Below, piece by piece: positions 7,674-16,548 of a stretch of DNA of 64,000 bases. This stretch comes from Pseudomonadota bacterium. GTDB taxonomy: Bacteria; Pseudomonadota; Alphaproteobacteria; Rhizobiales; Tepidamorphaceae. The stretch spans positions 17,179 through 81,178 of the forward strand of contig JAEWYT010000147.1 of assembly GCA_023458595.1 (NCBI GenBank), given 5' to 3'. The position numbers and the translations under genes were made by a program. Below the pieces are notes generated by a model. The model saw nothing but the letters and a program-made list of their open reading frames with translations, did no database searches and was not told the origin of the DNA. Position 1 is the first letter of the stretch. Every line of letters begins with the position of its first letter.

Positions 7674-9680
7674 GTGCCGGCGCAGGACGTGCCGGCACGA
7701 TCGCCGACCGGTCCGGTGCGAATGCAGGGCGCGAGCGTGACACACCCGGTTTCCGCGGAGCGGGCCGACGGCCCTTTCTCCTTGTTTCTGGATCGGACCG
7801 CCAGAGCCATCCGCCTCGCGCTCGCGTGGCCGAACCGCATCGCGCTTCTCGTCGGCGCCGCGGCCCTCGTCCTGTTGATGGGGATCACGGTCGCCGACGT
7901 CGTGCTGCGCAATCTGGCGTCTTTCGTCGTGCCCGGCGGCATGGAGATGACGGGGTTGCTGACGATCCTCGTCACTTTGTCGACTCTCGGCCTCGTCGAG
8001 ACCGAGCGGGAACATATTCGCGTCGATCTGGTTCTCCGGGCGATGCCGGAATTCGTCCGAGTGCCGATGATCGCCGGAGGGCTGCTGCTGGCGTTGGGGG
8101 TGATGCTCACCGCCGCCACGCAGATCCTGAAGCAGGCGTTCTATCTTCGGAGCAACGAGATTGTTACCGGTCTGCTCGGTGTCCCGGAGTGGCCGTTCGT
8201 GCTTGCCGCGACCGCCTTCGTCGCATTGTTCGCCCTGGCCCTGCTGGCCAACCTCGCGGAGGCGCTGGGGGCGGTGGCGCGATCCAGGGACTTCCGGTCC
8301 GTCCTCATCGTGCTGGCGTGGGCGGCGGCTGCCGCCGCGATCTTCTGGCTCTCCTTCCATCCCAAGAGCCTGCCCTTCGAGGCGTCCCGCGAACTACGCG
8401 GCGTCATGGCCATCGGCCTTTGCTTCATCCTCATCTTTCTCGGGGTTCATGTCGCCGCGGCAATGGCGGTCACCGCGCTGATCGGCATCAGCCTGCTGAT
8501 CGGCGCGTCGGCGAGCCTGACGAGCCTCGGGACCACGACGATCGATGTGGTGAGCGACCAGACGTGGAGTGTCGTACCGCTGTTCATCTGGATGGGGCTC
8601 ATCGTCGTCGCCTCAGGCTTTGCGGAGGAACTCTACCGCGCGGCCTATCGATGGATCGGGCACCTGCCCGGGGGGCTGGCGTCGGCGAGCACGGTCGCCT
8701 GCGCGGGGCTGTCGTCCATCGTCGGCGACACGCTGTCCGGCGTCTACAGCATGGGCGCGATCGCATTGCCGCAGATGCGGACCTACGGCTATGACATGAA
8801 GCTCGCCACGGCCTCCATCGCCTGTGCCGCCACGATCGGCGTGATGGTACCGCCGAGCATCGCCTTCATCGTCTACGGCATGATCACCGAGGTCTCGATC
8901 GGCAAGCTGTTCATGGCTGGAATCCTGCCCGGCATCCTGTTCGCCGCGATCCTGATCGCGCTGATCACCGTACGGGCCGCGATCGATCCGGCGCTCGCCC
9001 CTCGCGGCGAAACGAGCAGCTGGAAGGAGCGCATCGCCTCGAGTGCCGCGGTGTGGCCCGTGCTCATGCTGATGCTGGTCGTTCTCGGTGGCATCTATTC
9101 CGGCCTGGTCACGACCAACGAGGCCGGCGGACTGGGCGTCTTCGGCGCCATCCTGATAGCCGTGCTGACGGGACGTTTCAGATGGCCGGCATTCCGGGAT
9201 TCGATCGGGCGGACGCTGCGTCTCACCGCGGGCATCATTGTCATCTTCATGTTCGCCACGGCGTTCAGCCGGTTCATCGCGATCAGCGGGCTGACCCAGC
9301 AGCTCGCCAACCTGGTGATCGGCCTTCACCTCGGCAAGTACGAGCTGATCGCCGCAATCCTGCTCTTCTACGTTCTGATCGGAATGTTCATGAACGCGCT
9401 GCCGGCGCTCGTGCTGACGGTGCCGCTGTTCTTTCCAATCGCCATGAACGCAGGCTTCGACCCCGTCTGGTTCGGAGTGCTCGTCGTCATCATGGTCGAA
9501 CTCGGCGTGGTCACGCCGCCGATCGGAGTCAATGTCTTCGCCATCGCGGCGATGGCCAAGGACATCTCCATGTACGACGTCTTCCGTGGCGTTTTCCCGT
9601 TCTGGATCGCGTTCGTGGTTCTGATTGCGTTGATCGTGCTGTTCCCCCAGATCAGCCTCTTCCTGCCTTCCTTGATGTGA
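7674..9680 (+). CDS. dctQM: TRAP transporter permease, fused small and large subunits (DctQM)
   Basis: 668-residue integral membrane protein. Residues about 50-210 carry four hydrophobic segments of the DctQ small subunit (VADVVLRN is the DctQ signature). The rest is the DctM large subunit with about 12 membrane spans; GVMVPPSIAFIVYGMITE and VELGVVTPPIGVNVF are characteristic. A single polypeptide therefore supplies both membrane subunits for Na+-driven uptake with the binding protein upstream. Start is uncertain: a GTG at 7674, ten bases after the dctP stop, is used; the ATG at 7722 is an alternative. Q-M fusions are known in the family, so this is uncommon but not novel. Confidence 0.85.
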   Translation: MPAQDVPARSPTGPVRMQGASVTHPVSAERADGPFSLFLDRTARAIRLALAWPNRIALLVGAAALVLLMGITVADVVLRNLASFVVPGGMEMTGLLTILVTLSTLGLVETEREHIRVDLVLRAMPEFVRVPMIAGGLLLALGVMLTAATQILKQAFYLRSNEIVTGLLGVPEWPFVLAATAFVALFALALLANLAEALGAVARSRDFRSVLIVLAWAAAAAAIFWLSFHPKSLPFEASRELRGVMAIGLCFILIFLGVHVAAAMAVTALIGISLLIGASASLTSLGTTTIDVVSDQTWSVVPLFIWMGLIVVASGFAEELYRAAYRWIGHLPGGLASASTVACAGLSSIVGDTLSGVYSMGAIALPQMRTYGYDMKLATASIACAATIGVMVPPSIAFIVYGMITEVSIGKLFMAGILPGILFAAILIALITVRAAIDPALAPRGETSSWKERIASSAAVWPVLMLMLVVLGGIYSGLVTTNEAGGLGVFGAILIAVLTGRFRWPAFRDSIGRTLRLTAGIIVIFMFATAFSRFIAISGLTQQLANLVIGLHLGKYELIAAILLFYVLIGMFMNALPALVLTVPLFFPIAMNAGFDPVWFGVLVVIMVELGVVTPPIGVNVFAIAAMAKDISMYDVFRGVFPFWIAFVVLIALIVLFPQISLFLPSLM

Positions 9681-9839
9681 CGGAACTCCTCCGAAATCGT
9701 CGACGCCCCGCGGCCAACGAACGGGCCGGTTCGAAGCCTTCGTCGGCGGCTGCCGCGACAATTCGGCCAGATGTACAGCGGCGAAGAGTGCGGTAAGGCC
9801 GCTGGAGCGATCACGGCTAAACCGGGAGGCGTTTGTTCG

Positions 9840-10577
9840 ATGCCGCAGCCCCGAGGGCGGAAAAGCGTTTCAGACGTCTTCGATCGGACGGCGATTCTTC
9901 GTCATGCCCCGTTCAACGCAATGTCCGGAGACGAAGCCGACGAGTTGCTCCAGATCGCGTTGCCGTGCCAAGTGGCGATGAACAGCGCCGTCTTCCACCA
10001 AGGCGATCCGGCGCGGTATTTCTATATTCTGTTGGAAGGTCGGCTGAAGGTCGTGCAGGTGACGCCGGACGGCCAGCAGATCGTGGCGCGGATCGTCGGC
10101 CCGGGCGAGATGTTCGGTATAGCCCGTGCGCTCCGGCGCACCGACTATCCGGCTACGGCGATAGCAGTCACGTGGAGCGCCGCGCTGGCATGGCCCATGC
10201 GGCGATGGGACGAGATGATCTCGCGCCACCCGTCCCTGGCGAAAGCGGCGCTGCATACACTCGGATGCAGCCTCCAGGACACGCAGGCGCGGCTGCGTGA
10301 ACTGTCGACCGAGGATGTCGAGCACCGCGTCGCCCACACCCTTATGCGGCTGGTCGCCCGGTCGGGGCGGCGAACGGCCGAGGGGGTATTGATCGATTTC
10401 CCGATCAGCCGCCAGGACATCGCCGAAATGTCGGGAACGACGCTGTTCACGGTCAGCCGCCTGCTCGGAGTGTGGGCAACGGCAGGACTGGTGTCGCGCG
10501 GACGCCGGAAGCTCGTGGTTCACGATACGCGGCGGCTCAAGGCGCTCGCGGACGGCAAGCAACCCGTCGCGAAGTGA
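9840..10577 (+). CDS. Crp/Fnr-family regulator, Dnr/NnrR-like
   Basis: 245-residue regulator with an N-terminal cyclic-nucleotide-binding fold (about residues 20-140) and a C-terminal winged HTH (about 155-235). It lacks the N-terminal cysteine cluster that holds the FNR Fe-S centre, so it is not an oxygen-sensing FNR. The recognition helix reads GTTLFTVSRLLG: S206 and R207 are kept, but the glutamate that FNR and CRP use to read their TTGAT/TGTGA sites is F203. This resembles NnrR-type nitric-oxide regulators. It forms a probable operon with nnrS 40 bases downstream. The ATG at 9840 has a GGGAGG site nine bases upstream; an upstream ATG at 9771 is less likely. Candidate targets are the TTGCG-type palindromes at 14378 and 17043. 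Confidence 0.8.
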   Translation: MPQPRGRKSVSDVFDRTAILRHAPFNAMSGDEADELLQIALPCQVAMNSAVFHQGDPARYFYILLEGRLKVVQVTPDGQQIVARIVGPGEMFGIARALRRTDYPATAIAVTWSAALAWPMRRWDEMISRHPSLAKAALHTLGCSLQDTQARLRELSTEDVEHRVAHTLMRLVARSGRRTAEGVLIDFPISRQDIAEMSGTTLFTVSRLLGVWATAGLVSRGRRKLVVHDTRRLKALADGKQPVAK

Positions 10578-10617
10578 CCGGACGATCCGGGCAAGCCGAT
10601 CCGGCGCGAGCGGCACC

Positions 10618-11859
10618 TTGAACCGCGGCGGCAAGTCCCTGTCCCGCGTGTCGGCGTTTGCACCCGCGCCGCCGGAACTCGGTGAACGCGGGTGGCCGAG
10701 CGGTCCGGTTGCGTTCCTGAGCCGCGGTTTCCGGCCGTTCTTTCTCGGCGCCGGCGTCTGGGCCATCGTTTCGGCCGGACCGACGAGCGGTCTGCCCTGG
10801 CCGGACCATACGAATCTCTTCGCGGCCGCGGATGCCAGTTCCCACGCCCGCGAGTCGCTCTTCGGATACGGCTGGGCGCTGCTCGCCGGGTTCCTGCTGA
10901 CAGCGGTCCCTAACTGGACCGGCCGGCGGCCGCTGGTCGGGCTGCCGCTCCTCTGCGTGTTCCTGCTCTGGGTTGCCGGGCGCGCCACGCTCGTTTTCGC
11001 CGACGGGATCACCTTCATCGGTTCAGTCGTCGCCGAGATCTGCTTCCTCTCCGCGATCGTCCTGCTGACGGCCCGCGACGTCATTACGAGCCGGAACCGG
11101 CGCAATCTGAAGACCGTCGGTCTGGTGGGCCTCTTCGCGGCGGCCAATGTCTGGTTCCTGCTGGCGGAATTCACAGGAGCCGACGCCCGGCAAGCGATAC
11201 GCCTCGGCGTTGCGGCCCTGATCGGGCTGGTGATGCTCATCAATGGCAGGGTGGCCCCCTATTTCGCCCGCGAATGGCTGATCGCGCGAACGGCCGGGCG
11301 GTTGCCTTCGCCCTTCGACCGCTACGACACCGTAGCGCTCGCGATCGCCGCGTTCGCGCTGGCGGCCTGGTCGGTGGTGCCCGATGCCTCCGTTACTGCC
11401 GTGCTTCTGGCGACGGCGGGTCTTGCCCATGTCGTCCGGTTGGCCCGGTGGGCGGGACGCGCCGTCTGGCGGCAGCCGATGATACTGGTGCTCTACGTCG
11501 GCTATGGGTTCGTGGCCCTCGGTTTCGTGCTGATGGCGGCGGCGACCCTCGCCCCGCACCTGGTCGACCCGATGGCCGCCCTGCATGCATGGACGTCGGG
11601 GGCCATCGGGGTGACCGGCATCGGCATAATGACGCGGGCGGCGCGAAGTCATACCGGGCGGTGCGTCTCGGCGTCGCCGCTGACGATCCTGGCCTACGGC
11701 TCGGTCGTGCTGGCGGCGCTGCTGCGGATCGCCGGCGGCAACGTGCCGGAGTGGTCCTGGACTCTCTTCGCCGCCGCTGCGCTCTGGATAGCGGGCCATG
11801 CGGCGTTTCTGATCGAGTACGCGCCGATGCTTCTTGCGGGCCGCGTGAATCGCTCGTGA
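10618..11859 (+). CDS. nnrS: NnrS family membrane protein
   Basis: About 413 residues with roughly 12 hydrophobic segments. The motif FLSRGFRPFFLGAG near residue 40 is diagnostic of the NnrS family, heme- and copper-containing membrane proteins that relieve nitrosative stress and are controlled by NO-responsive Crp/Fnr regulators. Another family segment, NGRVAPYFAREWL, is present. It follows the Crp/Fnr gene closely and is probably cotranscribed. The start is uncertain: the frame opens with TTG at 10618 and a GTG at 10648 is an alternative; both keep the conserved core. No denitrification reductase is present in the window. Confidence 0.82.
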   Translation: MNRGGKSLSRVSAFAPAPPELGERGWPSGPVAFLSRGFRPFFLGAGVWAIVSAGPTSGLPWPDHTNLFAAADASSHARESLFGYGWALLAGFLLTAVPNWTGRRPLVGLPLLCVFLLWVAGRATLVFADGITFIGSVVAEICFLSAIVLLTARDVITSRNRRNLKTVGLVGLFAAANVWFLLAEFTGADARQAIRLGVAALIGLVMLINGRVAPYFAREWLIARTAGRLPSPFDRYDTVALAIAAFALAAWSVVPDASVTAVLLATAGLAHVVRLARWAGRAVWRQPMILVLYVGYGFVALGFVLMAAATLAPHLVDPMAALHAWTSGAIGVTGIGIMTRAARSHTGRCVSASPLTILAYGSVVLAALLRIAGGNVPEWSWTLFAAAALWIAGHAAFLIEYAPMLLAGRVNRS

Positions 11860-11877
11860 TGTGGCCGGAGGGCGCCG

Positions 11878-12807
11878 TCAGGCTGCCGAGATGGTGCGGT
11901 CCGTGCCGCCGTCGAACCAGTCGGAGAATACGGTGCCCGGCATCAACTGGGCCAGTTCGCGGGATGCCGCCCCCGGCGTCATCTGTCCGTCGAGCACGCA
12001 CCTGAACAGTTCGCAGACCGCGACCATGTCGCAGTGCTGGGGGGACAGGCGAAAAGAGCCGACGCCCTTGCTCCTGAGGTCCTCGAGACTGTCGAACATC
12101 TGTCGGCACGAGTGCGACAACGTCTGCACGCCGTTGACGGCGAGGAAACGTTCGCCGTCGAGCGTGTCCACCTCGAGGCCATCGGGATCGTTGCCGCAGA
12201 CATACTGGCACGAGTCCTTGCTGAGGCCGTGGATGCGCGCGTGATAGCAGCGCGCCGATATCGCCAGCGGTACCCGGCCGAATGCGAGTATCTCCACCTC
12301 GGCGCCCGTTCCCCTGGCGCCGGCGGCAATCCGGCATACGGAGGATTGCGGCAGCTCCGGCGGCAGGCAGACGCGCCGTGCGCCCCGGGCCGCGAGGAAG
12401 GCGAGGGTGTGCTCGTTGTAGACATTGACGAAAGGTCCGACGTCGAAGCGACGGCCGGGCTCGAGATGGGCCAGCATCGAGATGTCGTTGACCTCGACGA
12501 TGTCCTCCTCGGCAAGGTCTCGGCAGAGCCGCCTTTCCCGCTGGAGGGTGACGAGGATCTGCGACGACAGCACCACCTCCTTGCCGCCACGCCGCAGCCG
12601 GTCCACGGCTTCGGGTATGCGATCGGCGTAGACCGGCAATCGTTTGGAGCAGACGACTTCGCCCATATAGACGCAATCGACCGGCGCCTCGTCGGCGATG
12701 CGCGCATAGAAGTCCGCCCATTCGTCGGCCGGCCAGTGATACAGCAACGGACCGAGCGTGAGGCCGGATCGATTTGTCGCCGGTGCCTTGGCCGCCATGC
12801 CCGTCAC
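11878..12807 (-). CDS. ubiV: O2-independent ubiquinone hydroxylase subunit UbiV (U32 peptidase-like)
   Basis: 309-residue member of the U32 family. With UbiU it forms the Fe-S heterodimer that hydroxylates the ubiquinone ring without oxygen. The four expected 4Fe-4S cysteines are present: C53 (GEVVCSKR), C187, C200 and C204 (ISARC...DSCQYVC), with the 13- and 4-residue spacing seen in E. coli UbiV. The GTG start overlaps the UbiU stop (GTGA) and is preceded by GGAAGA, favouring it over the ATG nine bases later. It is the last gene of the ubiT-ubiU-ubiV operon and converges on nnrS. Confidence 0.9.
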   Translation of the reverse strand: MTGMAAKAPATNRSGLTLGPLLYHWPADEWADFYARIADEAPVDCVYMGEVVCSKRLPVYADRIPEAVDRLRRGGKEVVLSSQILVTLQRERRLCRDLAEEDIVEVNDISMLAHLEPGRRFDVGPFVNVYNEHTLAFLAARGARRVCLPPELPQSSVCRIAAGARGTGAEVEILAFGRVPLAISARCYHARIHGLSKDSCQYVCGNDPDGLEVDTLDGERFLAVNGVQTLSHSCRQMFDSLEDLRSKGVGSFRLSPQHCDMVAVCELFRCVLDGQMTPGAASRELAQLMPGTVFSDWFDGGTDRTISAA

Positions 12808-13796
12808 CGCCACGTCTTCCGATAGGCTCCGGCCGTCGTCGCCTGCCCTTCGCTGAGGGCGAGCAGCGCGCCGGCGAGAACGGGCATGCCTGCGGCATGT
12901 GCATCGACCGCACGCCGGAAACTTGTCACGACGGCCTGCGTATAGGATCTGCTGCGCTGGCGTCCCTCGATCTTCAGCGCCGTCACACCGGCTTCCGCGA
13001 GTTGCGGAATGAGCGAGGCGGCATCGAGGCTCGCCGGATCCTCGAACACGTGTCCGCGATAGTCGCCGACGTCGTAGCAACCCTTGCAGATCGTCGGATA
13101 GGGGGCGGGCGTGCCCTCGGGCACGCGGTCGATGGTGTAGTCGCCGAGCCTGGAAACCAGTTCGCCGCCGTCCTGGCGATACTGGACGTGGCTCGCCGGC
13201 GAACACGCCCCGTCCATGTTCGGCGACTTTCCCGTGACGTACGATGACAGCGAGCAGCGACCCTCGGCCATCACGCATAGGCCGCCGTAGATGAAGACCT
13301 CGGTCTCGCAATCGATCTCGGCGTTTATCGCCCTGATCTCGGGGACGGAGAGGACGCGTGGCAGCACGACGCGCCTGATGCCGAAATTCTCGACGTAGAA
13401 GCGGATGGCGTCGGCGTTCGACGCGGCCGCCTGCACGGACAGGTGAAGCCGGAGCCCGGGATGGGCCCCTGCCGCGTACGCGATCAGCCCCAGGTCGGCG
13501 AGGATGACCGCGTCCGCGCCCAGGGCCGCCGCGTCGTCGACCGCGCGATGCCAGAGATCGGGGGCGCCGGCGCGCGGGAAGGTGTTGATCGCGACGAGCA
13601 CGCGCGCGCCCTTGCCGTGCGCGTATTCGATTGCCGTCGACATTTCATCGCGGGAGAAATTGAGGCCGGGGAAATTGCGGGCGTTCGTCTCGTCGCGAAA
13701 GCCGCAATAGACGCTATGGGCGCCAGCGTCGACGGCGGTTCTGAGCGCAGCCGGCGTGCCGGCGGGGCAGACGAGCTCAAGCGTCCGGCCGGACAT
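12804..13796 (-). CDS. ubiU: O2-independent ubiquinone hydroxylase subunit UbiU (U32 peptidase-like)
   Basis: 330-residue U32-family protein, partner of UbiV. Cysteines C174, C181, C198 and C237 reproduce the E. coli UbiU cluster ligands (169, 176, 193, 232) with a constant offset of five, so a 4Fe-4S cluster is expected. The N-terminal ELVCPAGTPAALRTAVDAGA is the family's opening motif. The prephenate-dependent hydroxylation works in the cytoplasm under anoxia. The ATG lies one base after the UbiT stop codon and the stop overlaps UbiV's start, so all three are tightly coupled. RlhA and other U32 proteins are ruled out by pairing with UbiV and UbiT. Confidence 0.92.
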   Translation of the reverse strand: MSGRTLELVCPAGTPAALRTAVDAGAHSVYCGFRDETNARNFPGLNFSRDEMSTAIEYAHGKGARVLVAINTFPRAGAPDLWHRAVDDAAALGADAVILADLGLIAYAAGAHPGLRLHLSVQAAASNADAIRFYVENFGIRRVVLPRVLSVPEIRAINAEIDCETEVFIYGGLCVMAEGRCSLSSYVTGKSPNMDGACSPASHVQYRQDGGELVSRLGDYTIDRVPEGTPAPYPTICKGCYDVGDYRGHVFEDPASLDAASLIPQLAEAGVTALKIEGRQRSRSYTQAVVTSFRRAVDAHAAGMPVLAGALLALSEGQATTAGAYRKTWR

Positions 13797-13797
13797 G

Positions 13798-14346
13798 TCA
13801 GTGGTGGTCCATGCGCATGAAGGAGACGCCTGTAACCCTCGATGCCAGGGGCAGCAGGCCGCGCGCCAGGCGGTCGAGCGGCGTGCCGGAGATGCCCAGC
13901 GAGGCGGCCACTTCGGCCGCGAGATCGATCTCGGCATCGTCGACCGCGTTGCGCAGGGCGAGCACGGCTTCCGTGTCGCCCTCGATGACGATGTCGCGCG
14001 AGAAGAACAGCGCGTCGCCGTCGAACTCGCCGTGCACCATGCCGAGCAGCGCGGCGAACGGACCGGCTATGCGCGTGTCGAAACTGCCGAGGTCGTGGCG
14101 GCGCAGCGGTTCGATCGAAGGGCGTTCCGGATCGGGCCGGACCCGGAAGACGAACGGCAGGTCGGTCGGGTCGATCACGAAGACCTTCCGCGCATGCGCG
14201 TCCATGCGGGCGAGCATTTCCGGATGACGGCGTCGCAGGCTCTCGGCGACGCGCCGCATCGCAAGCCGCAGCGGGAACAGCGGCACCGGCGCCAGGATCA
14301 GCCGCAGTGGCGCGGGAAAGTCCGGAATAGGCATGGCCTCATGCAT
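13798..14346 (-). CDS. ubiT: Anaerobic ubiquinone biosynthesis lipid carrier UbiT (SCP2 domain)
   Basis: About 182 residues with an SCP2 sterol-carrier domain (roughly residues 50-150; segment FRVRPDPERPSIEPL and VHGEFDGDALFFSRDI). UbiT is an accessory factor that binds isoprenoid lipids and is needed for O2-independent ubiquinone synthesis. It heads the ubiT-ubiU-ubiV operon. The start is uncertain; the ATG giving MHEAMPIPDF is used, with MPIPDF twelve bases later also possible, and the open frame continues upstream into the regulatory palindrome at 14378. Identification depends on the SCP2 signature plus direct coupling to ubiU and ubiV. Confidence 0.85.
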   Translation of the reverse strand: MHEAMPIPDFPAPLRLILAPVPLFPLRLAMRRVAESLRRRHPEMLARMDAHARKVFVIDPTDLPFVFRVRPDPERPSIEPLRRHDLGSFDTRIAGPFAALLGMVHGEFDGDALFFSRDIVIEGDTEAVLALRNAVDDAEIDLAAEVAASLGISGTPLDRLARGLLPLASRVTGVSFMRMDHH

Positions 14347-14377
14347 GGGCGAAACATGATCCGATTGCGCGTACCGT

Positions 14378-14395
14378 CTTTGCGCCAGCGCAAAG
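14378..14395. promoter_or_regulatory. Perfect palindrome between ubiT and ubiD, Crp/Fnr-type site
   Basis: CTTTGCGCCAGCGCAAAG: 8-base arms around CA. The core TTGCG-N4-CGCAA has the TTG-N8-CAA layout of Crp/Fnr-family boxes, but with CG where FNR sites have AT. It lies 22 bases before the annotated ubiD ATG and about 30 bases before ubiT, so it could control both divergent operons. The window's own Crp/Fnr regulator at 9840, whose recognition helix departs from FNR, is the obvious candidate (inference). Confidence 0.6.
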
Positions 14396-14416
14396 CGCAC
14401 CGCGTCCGCGGGCCGC

Positions 14417-15994
14417 ATGGAGGACGTCGCCTGTGAGGTTCCCTTGCCCGTCCGAGACCTGCCGCCCTTCGACAGCCTCCGCGATTTCCTCCGATATCTG
14501 GACGCCAGCCGCGATCTTGCGCGCGTTGCGGAGCCGGTTTCGCTGGTTCACGAGATAACCGAGGTCCATCGCCGTGTTCTCGCATCCGGCGGACCGGCCC
14601 TGCGGTTCGATGCCGCACGCACCGCGAGCGGGCGGCCGGCCGGCATGCCCGTCGTCGTCAACCTGTTCGGCACGGTCGACCGCGTCGCGGCGGGCCTCGG
14701 CGTGCGGCGGGAGCGTCTCGCCGAGCTCGGGGAGGCGCTGGCGTTCCTGCGCGCGCCCAAGCCTCCCAACGGCCTTCGCGAAACCGTGTCGCGCTGGCCG
14801 GCGTTGCGCGCGGCGCTGAACACCCGCGCCCGCTTCGTCGGCCGGGCACCGGTACAGGCGGATATCCGCCGGGGCGATCGCATCGACCTCGCCGACCTGC
14901 CGGTGCAGACCTGTTGGCCGGGGGAGGCCGGTCCGCTCATCACCTGGCCGCTCGTCGTCACCCGGCATCCGGACGGCGAGGTCACCGACATGAGCCGGAT
15001 CAACATCGGTGTCTATCGGGCGCAAGTGGCAGGCCGGGACAGGTTGATCCTCAGGTGGCTGCCGCATCGCGGTGGCGCCGCGCATCACCGGGCCTGGGCC
15101 GCCCGCGGCCAGGACATGCCCGTCGCGATCGCCATCGGCACGGATCCCGCGACGATGCTGGCTTCGGCCCTGCCGCTCCCGGAGGGATTGTCGGAGCTGA
15201 ACTTCTCGGGACTGCTCCGCGGCGAGCGGCCCCGGGTGGTCGCGGCGGCGACCGTCCCGCTTGCCGTCCCCGCCGACGCCGAGATCGTGATCGAAGGGTG
15301 GGCATCGGCGGTCGAGACGGCGCCGGAAGGGCCGTTCGGCGATCACACGGGCTACTATAACTCGGTCGAGGAATTCCCGGTGATGCGCGTCACCGCGATC
15401 ACGCGACGGGCCGACCCGCTCTATGTGTCCACGTACACGGGCCGCCCCCCGGACGAGCCGTCGGTCATCGGCGAGGCGCTGAACGCGCTCGTCGAACCGG
15501 TCATCCGCCAACAGATGCCGGAAATCGTCAGCGTCTATCTGCCGCCGGCGGCGTGTTCCTACCGTCTCGCCGTCGTGTCGATCGCTAAGCGCTATCCCGG
15601 CCAGGCGCGCCGGGTGATGCTCGGCCTCTGGGGTATGTTGCCGCAGTTCAGCTACACGAAGGCGATCGTCGTCGTCGACGACGACATCGACGTCCGCAAC
15701 GGCGCCGATGTTCTCTGGGCCATGTCGACGCGGGCCGACCCCGGCCGCGATCTCATGGTTCTGGAGCGAACGCCCCTGGACTACCTCGATTTCGCGTCGC
15801 CCGAGGCGGGGCTCGGCGGGAAGGTAGGCATCGACGCCACCAACAAGATCGGCACGGAAACCGCGCGAAGATGGGGTCGGCCGATGGCGATGAGCTCCGA
15901 GGTGCAGGCCCGTGTCGACGCGCTTTGGCCCCGGCTCGGTCTCGTCTCGGACCAGAAGAATCAGGCGGACGGACTCCAATGCCCAGAGTCGTAG
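14417..15994 (+). CDS. ubiD: UbiD family prenyl-FMN-dependent decarboxylase
   Basis: 525-residue UbiD-family decarboxylase. In this context it most likely decarboxylates polyprenyl-4-hydroxybenzoate in ubiquinone synthesis, using prenylated FMN supplied by the UbiX encoded next door. Recognisable family segments include GDHTGYYN, AITRRADPLYVSTYTGRPPDEPSV and, near the C terminus, KVGIDATNK. The 5' end lies next to the palindrome at 14378; the annotated ATG has no strong ribosome-binding site, so the true start could be further in. It overlaps ubiX by 16 bases. UbiD paralogues act on other aromatic acids, but proximity to ubiTUV favours the quinone role. Confidence 0.8.
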   Translation: MEDVACEVPLPVRDLPPFDSLRDFLRYLDASRDLARVAEPVSLVHEITEVHRRVLASGGPALRFDAARTASGRPAGMPVVVNLFGTVDRVAAGLGVRRERLAELGEALAFLRAPKPPNGLRETVSRWPALRAALNTRARFVGRAPVQADIRRGDRIDLADLPVQTCWPGEAGPLITWPLVVTRHPDGEVTDMSRINIGVYRAQVAGRDRLILRWLPHRGGAAHHRAWAARGQDMPVAIAIGTDPATMLASALPLPEGLSELNFSGLLRGERPRVVAAATVPLAVPADAEIVIEGWASAVETAPEGPFGDHTGYYNSVEEFPVMRVTAITRRADPLYVSTYTGRPPDEPSVIGEALNALVEPVIRQQMPEIVSVYLPPAACSYRLAVVSIAKRYPGQARRVMLGLWGMLPQFSYTKAIVVVDDDIDVRNGADVLWAMSTRADPGRDLMVLERTPLDYLDFASPEAGLGGKVGIDATNKIGTETARRWGRPMAMSSEVQARVDALWPRLGLVSDQKNQADGLQCPES

Positions 15995-16539
15995 TGGGAA
16001 TCAGTGGCGCTTCCGGCGCGGTCATCGGATTTCGAATCGTCGAACTTCTGGCGCGCGCCGGTGCCGAAATCGATCTGGTCGTCTCCAAGGCGGCGCACCG
16101 AACGATCGCCGAGGAGATCGGACCTCGGGCCCTCCAAGGGCTGTATGAGCTGCCGGTGAACCGCCACAGCGTCGACAATATCGGCGCCACGATCGCGTCC
16201 GGGTCGGTGCCGACCTCGGGCATGATCGTCGCCCCGTGTTCGATGCGCACTCTTTCGGCGGTCGCCAATTCGCTGTCGGACAACCTGCTGGTTCGGGCGG
16301 CCGACGTGCATCTCAAGGAGCGCCGGCCGCTCGTGCTCGTCACGCGGGAAGCTCCGCTTCACCTCGGTCACCTCCGGTCCATGGTCGCCGCGACCGAGAT
16401 GGGGGCCATCGTGATGCCGCCCGTTCCGGCCTTCTACCTGCGTCCCGCGACGCTCGACGACGTCGTAGAGCAGATCGCGCGGCGTGCGATCGACCTGCTC
16501 CGGACGGCTCCGGCAGTCGCGCGGGAGTGGCCCGGATAG
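15979..16539 (+). CDS. ubiX: Flavin prenyltransferase UbiX
   Basis: 186 residues, the normal length for UbiX/Pad1. It transfers dimethylallyl to FMN to make the prenyl-FMN cofactor of UbiD. The flavin-binding start RVVVGISGASGAVIGFRIVE and the later VAPCSMRTLSAVANSLSDNL and REAPLHLGHL segments are diagnostic. The ATG overlaps the end of ubiD, indicating translational coupling. It ends nine bases before the stop of the oppositely oriented hypothetical gene at 16549. Confidence 0.92.
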   Translation: MPRVVVGISGASGAVIGFRIVELLARAGAEIDLVVSKAAHRTIAEEIGPRALQGLYELPVNRHSVDNIGATIASGSVPTSGMIVAPCSMRTLSAVANSLSDNLLVRAADVHLKERRPLVLVTREAPLHLGHLRSMVAATEMGAIVMPPVPAFYLRPATLDDVVEQIARRAIDLLRTAPAVAREWPG

Positions 16540-16548
16540 CGACCGGTG

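Noticed and set aside
7674..9680. DctQM fusion as a novel arrangement
   Set aside because: Q-M fused TRAP permeases are well known, so it is annotated but not reported as a finding.
11393..12913. Minus-strand frame across ubiV and nnrS
   Set aside because: Shadow frame with low-complexity Arg/Pro composition; ubiV and nnrS are both well supported in other frames.
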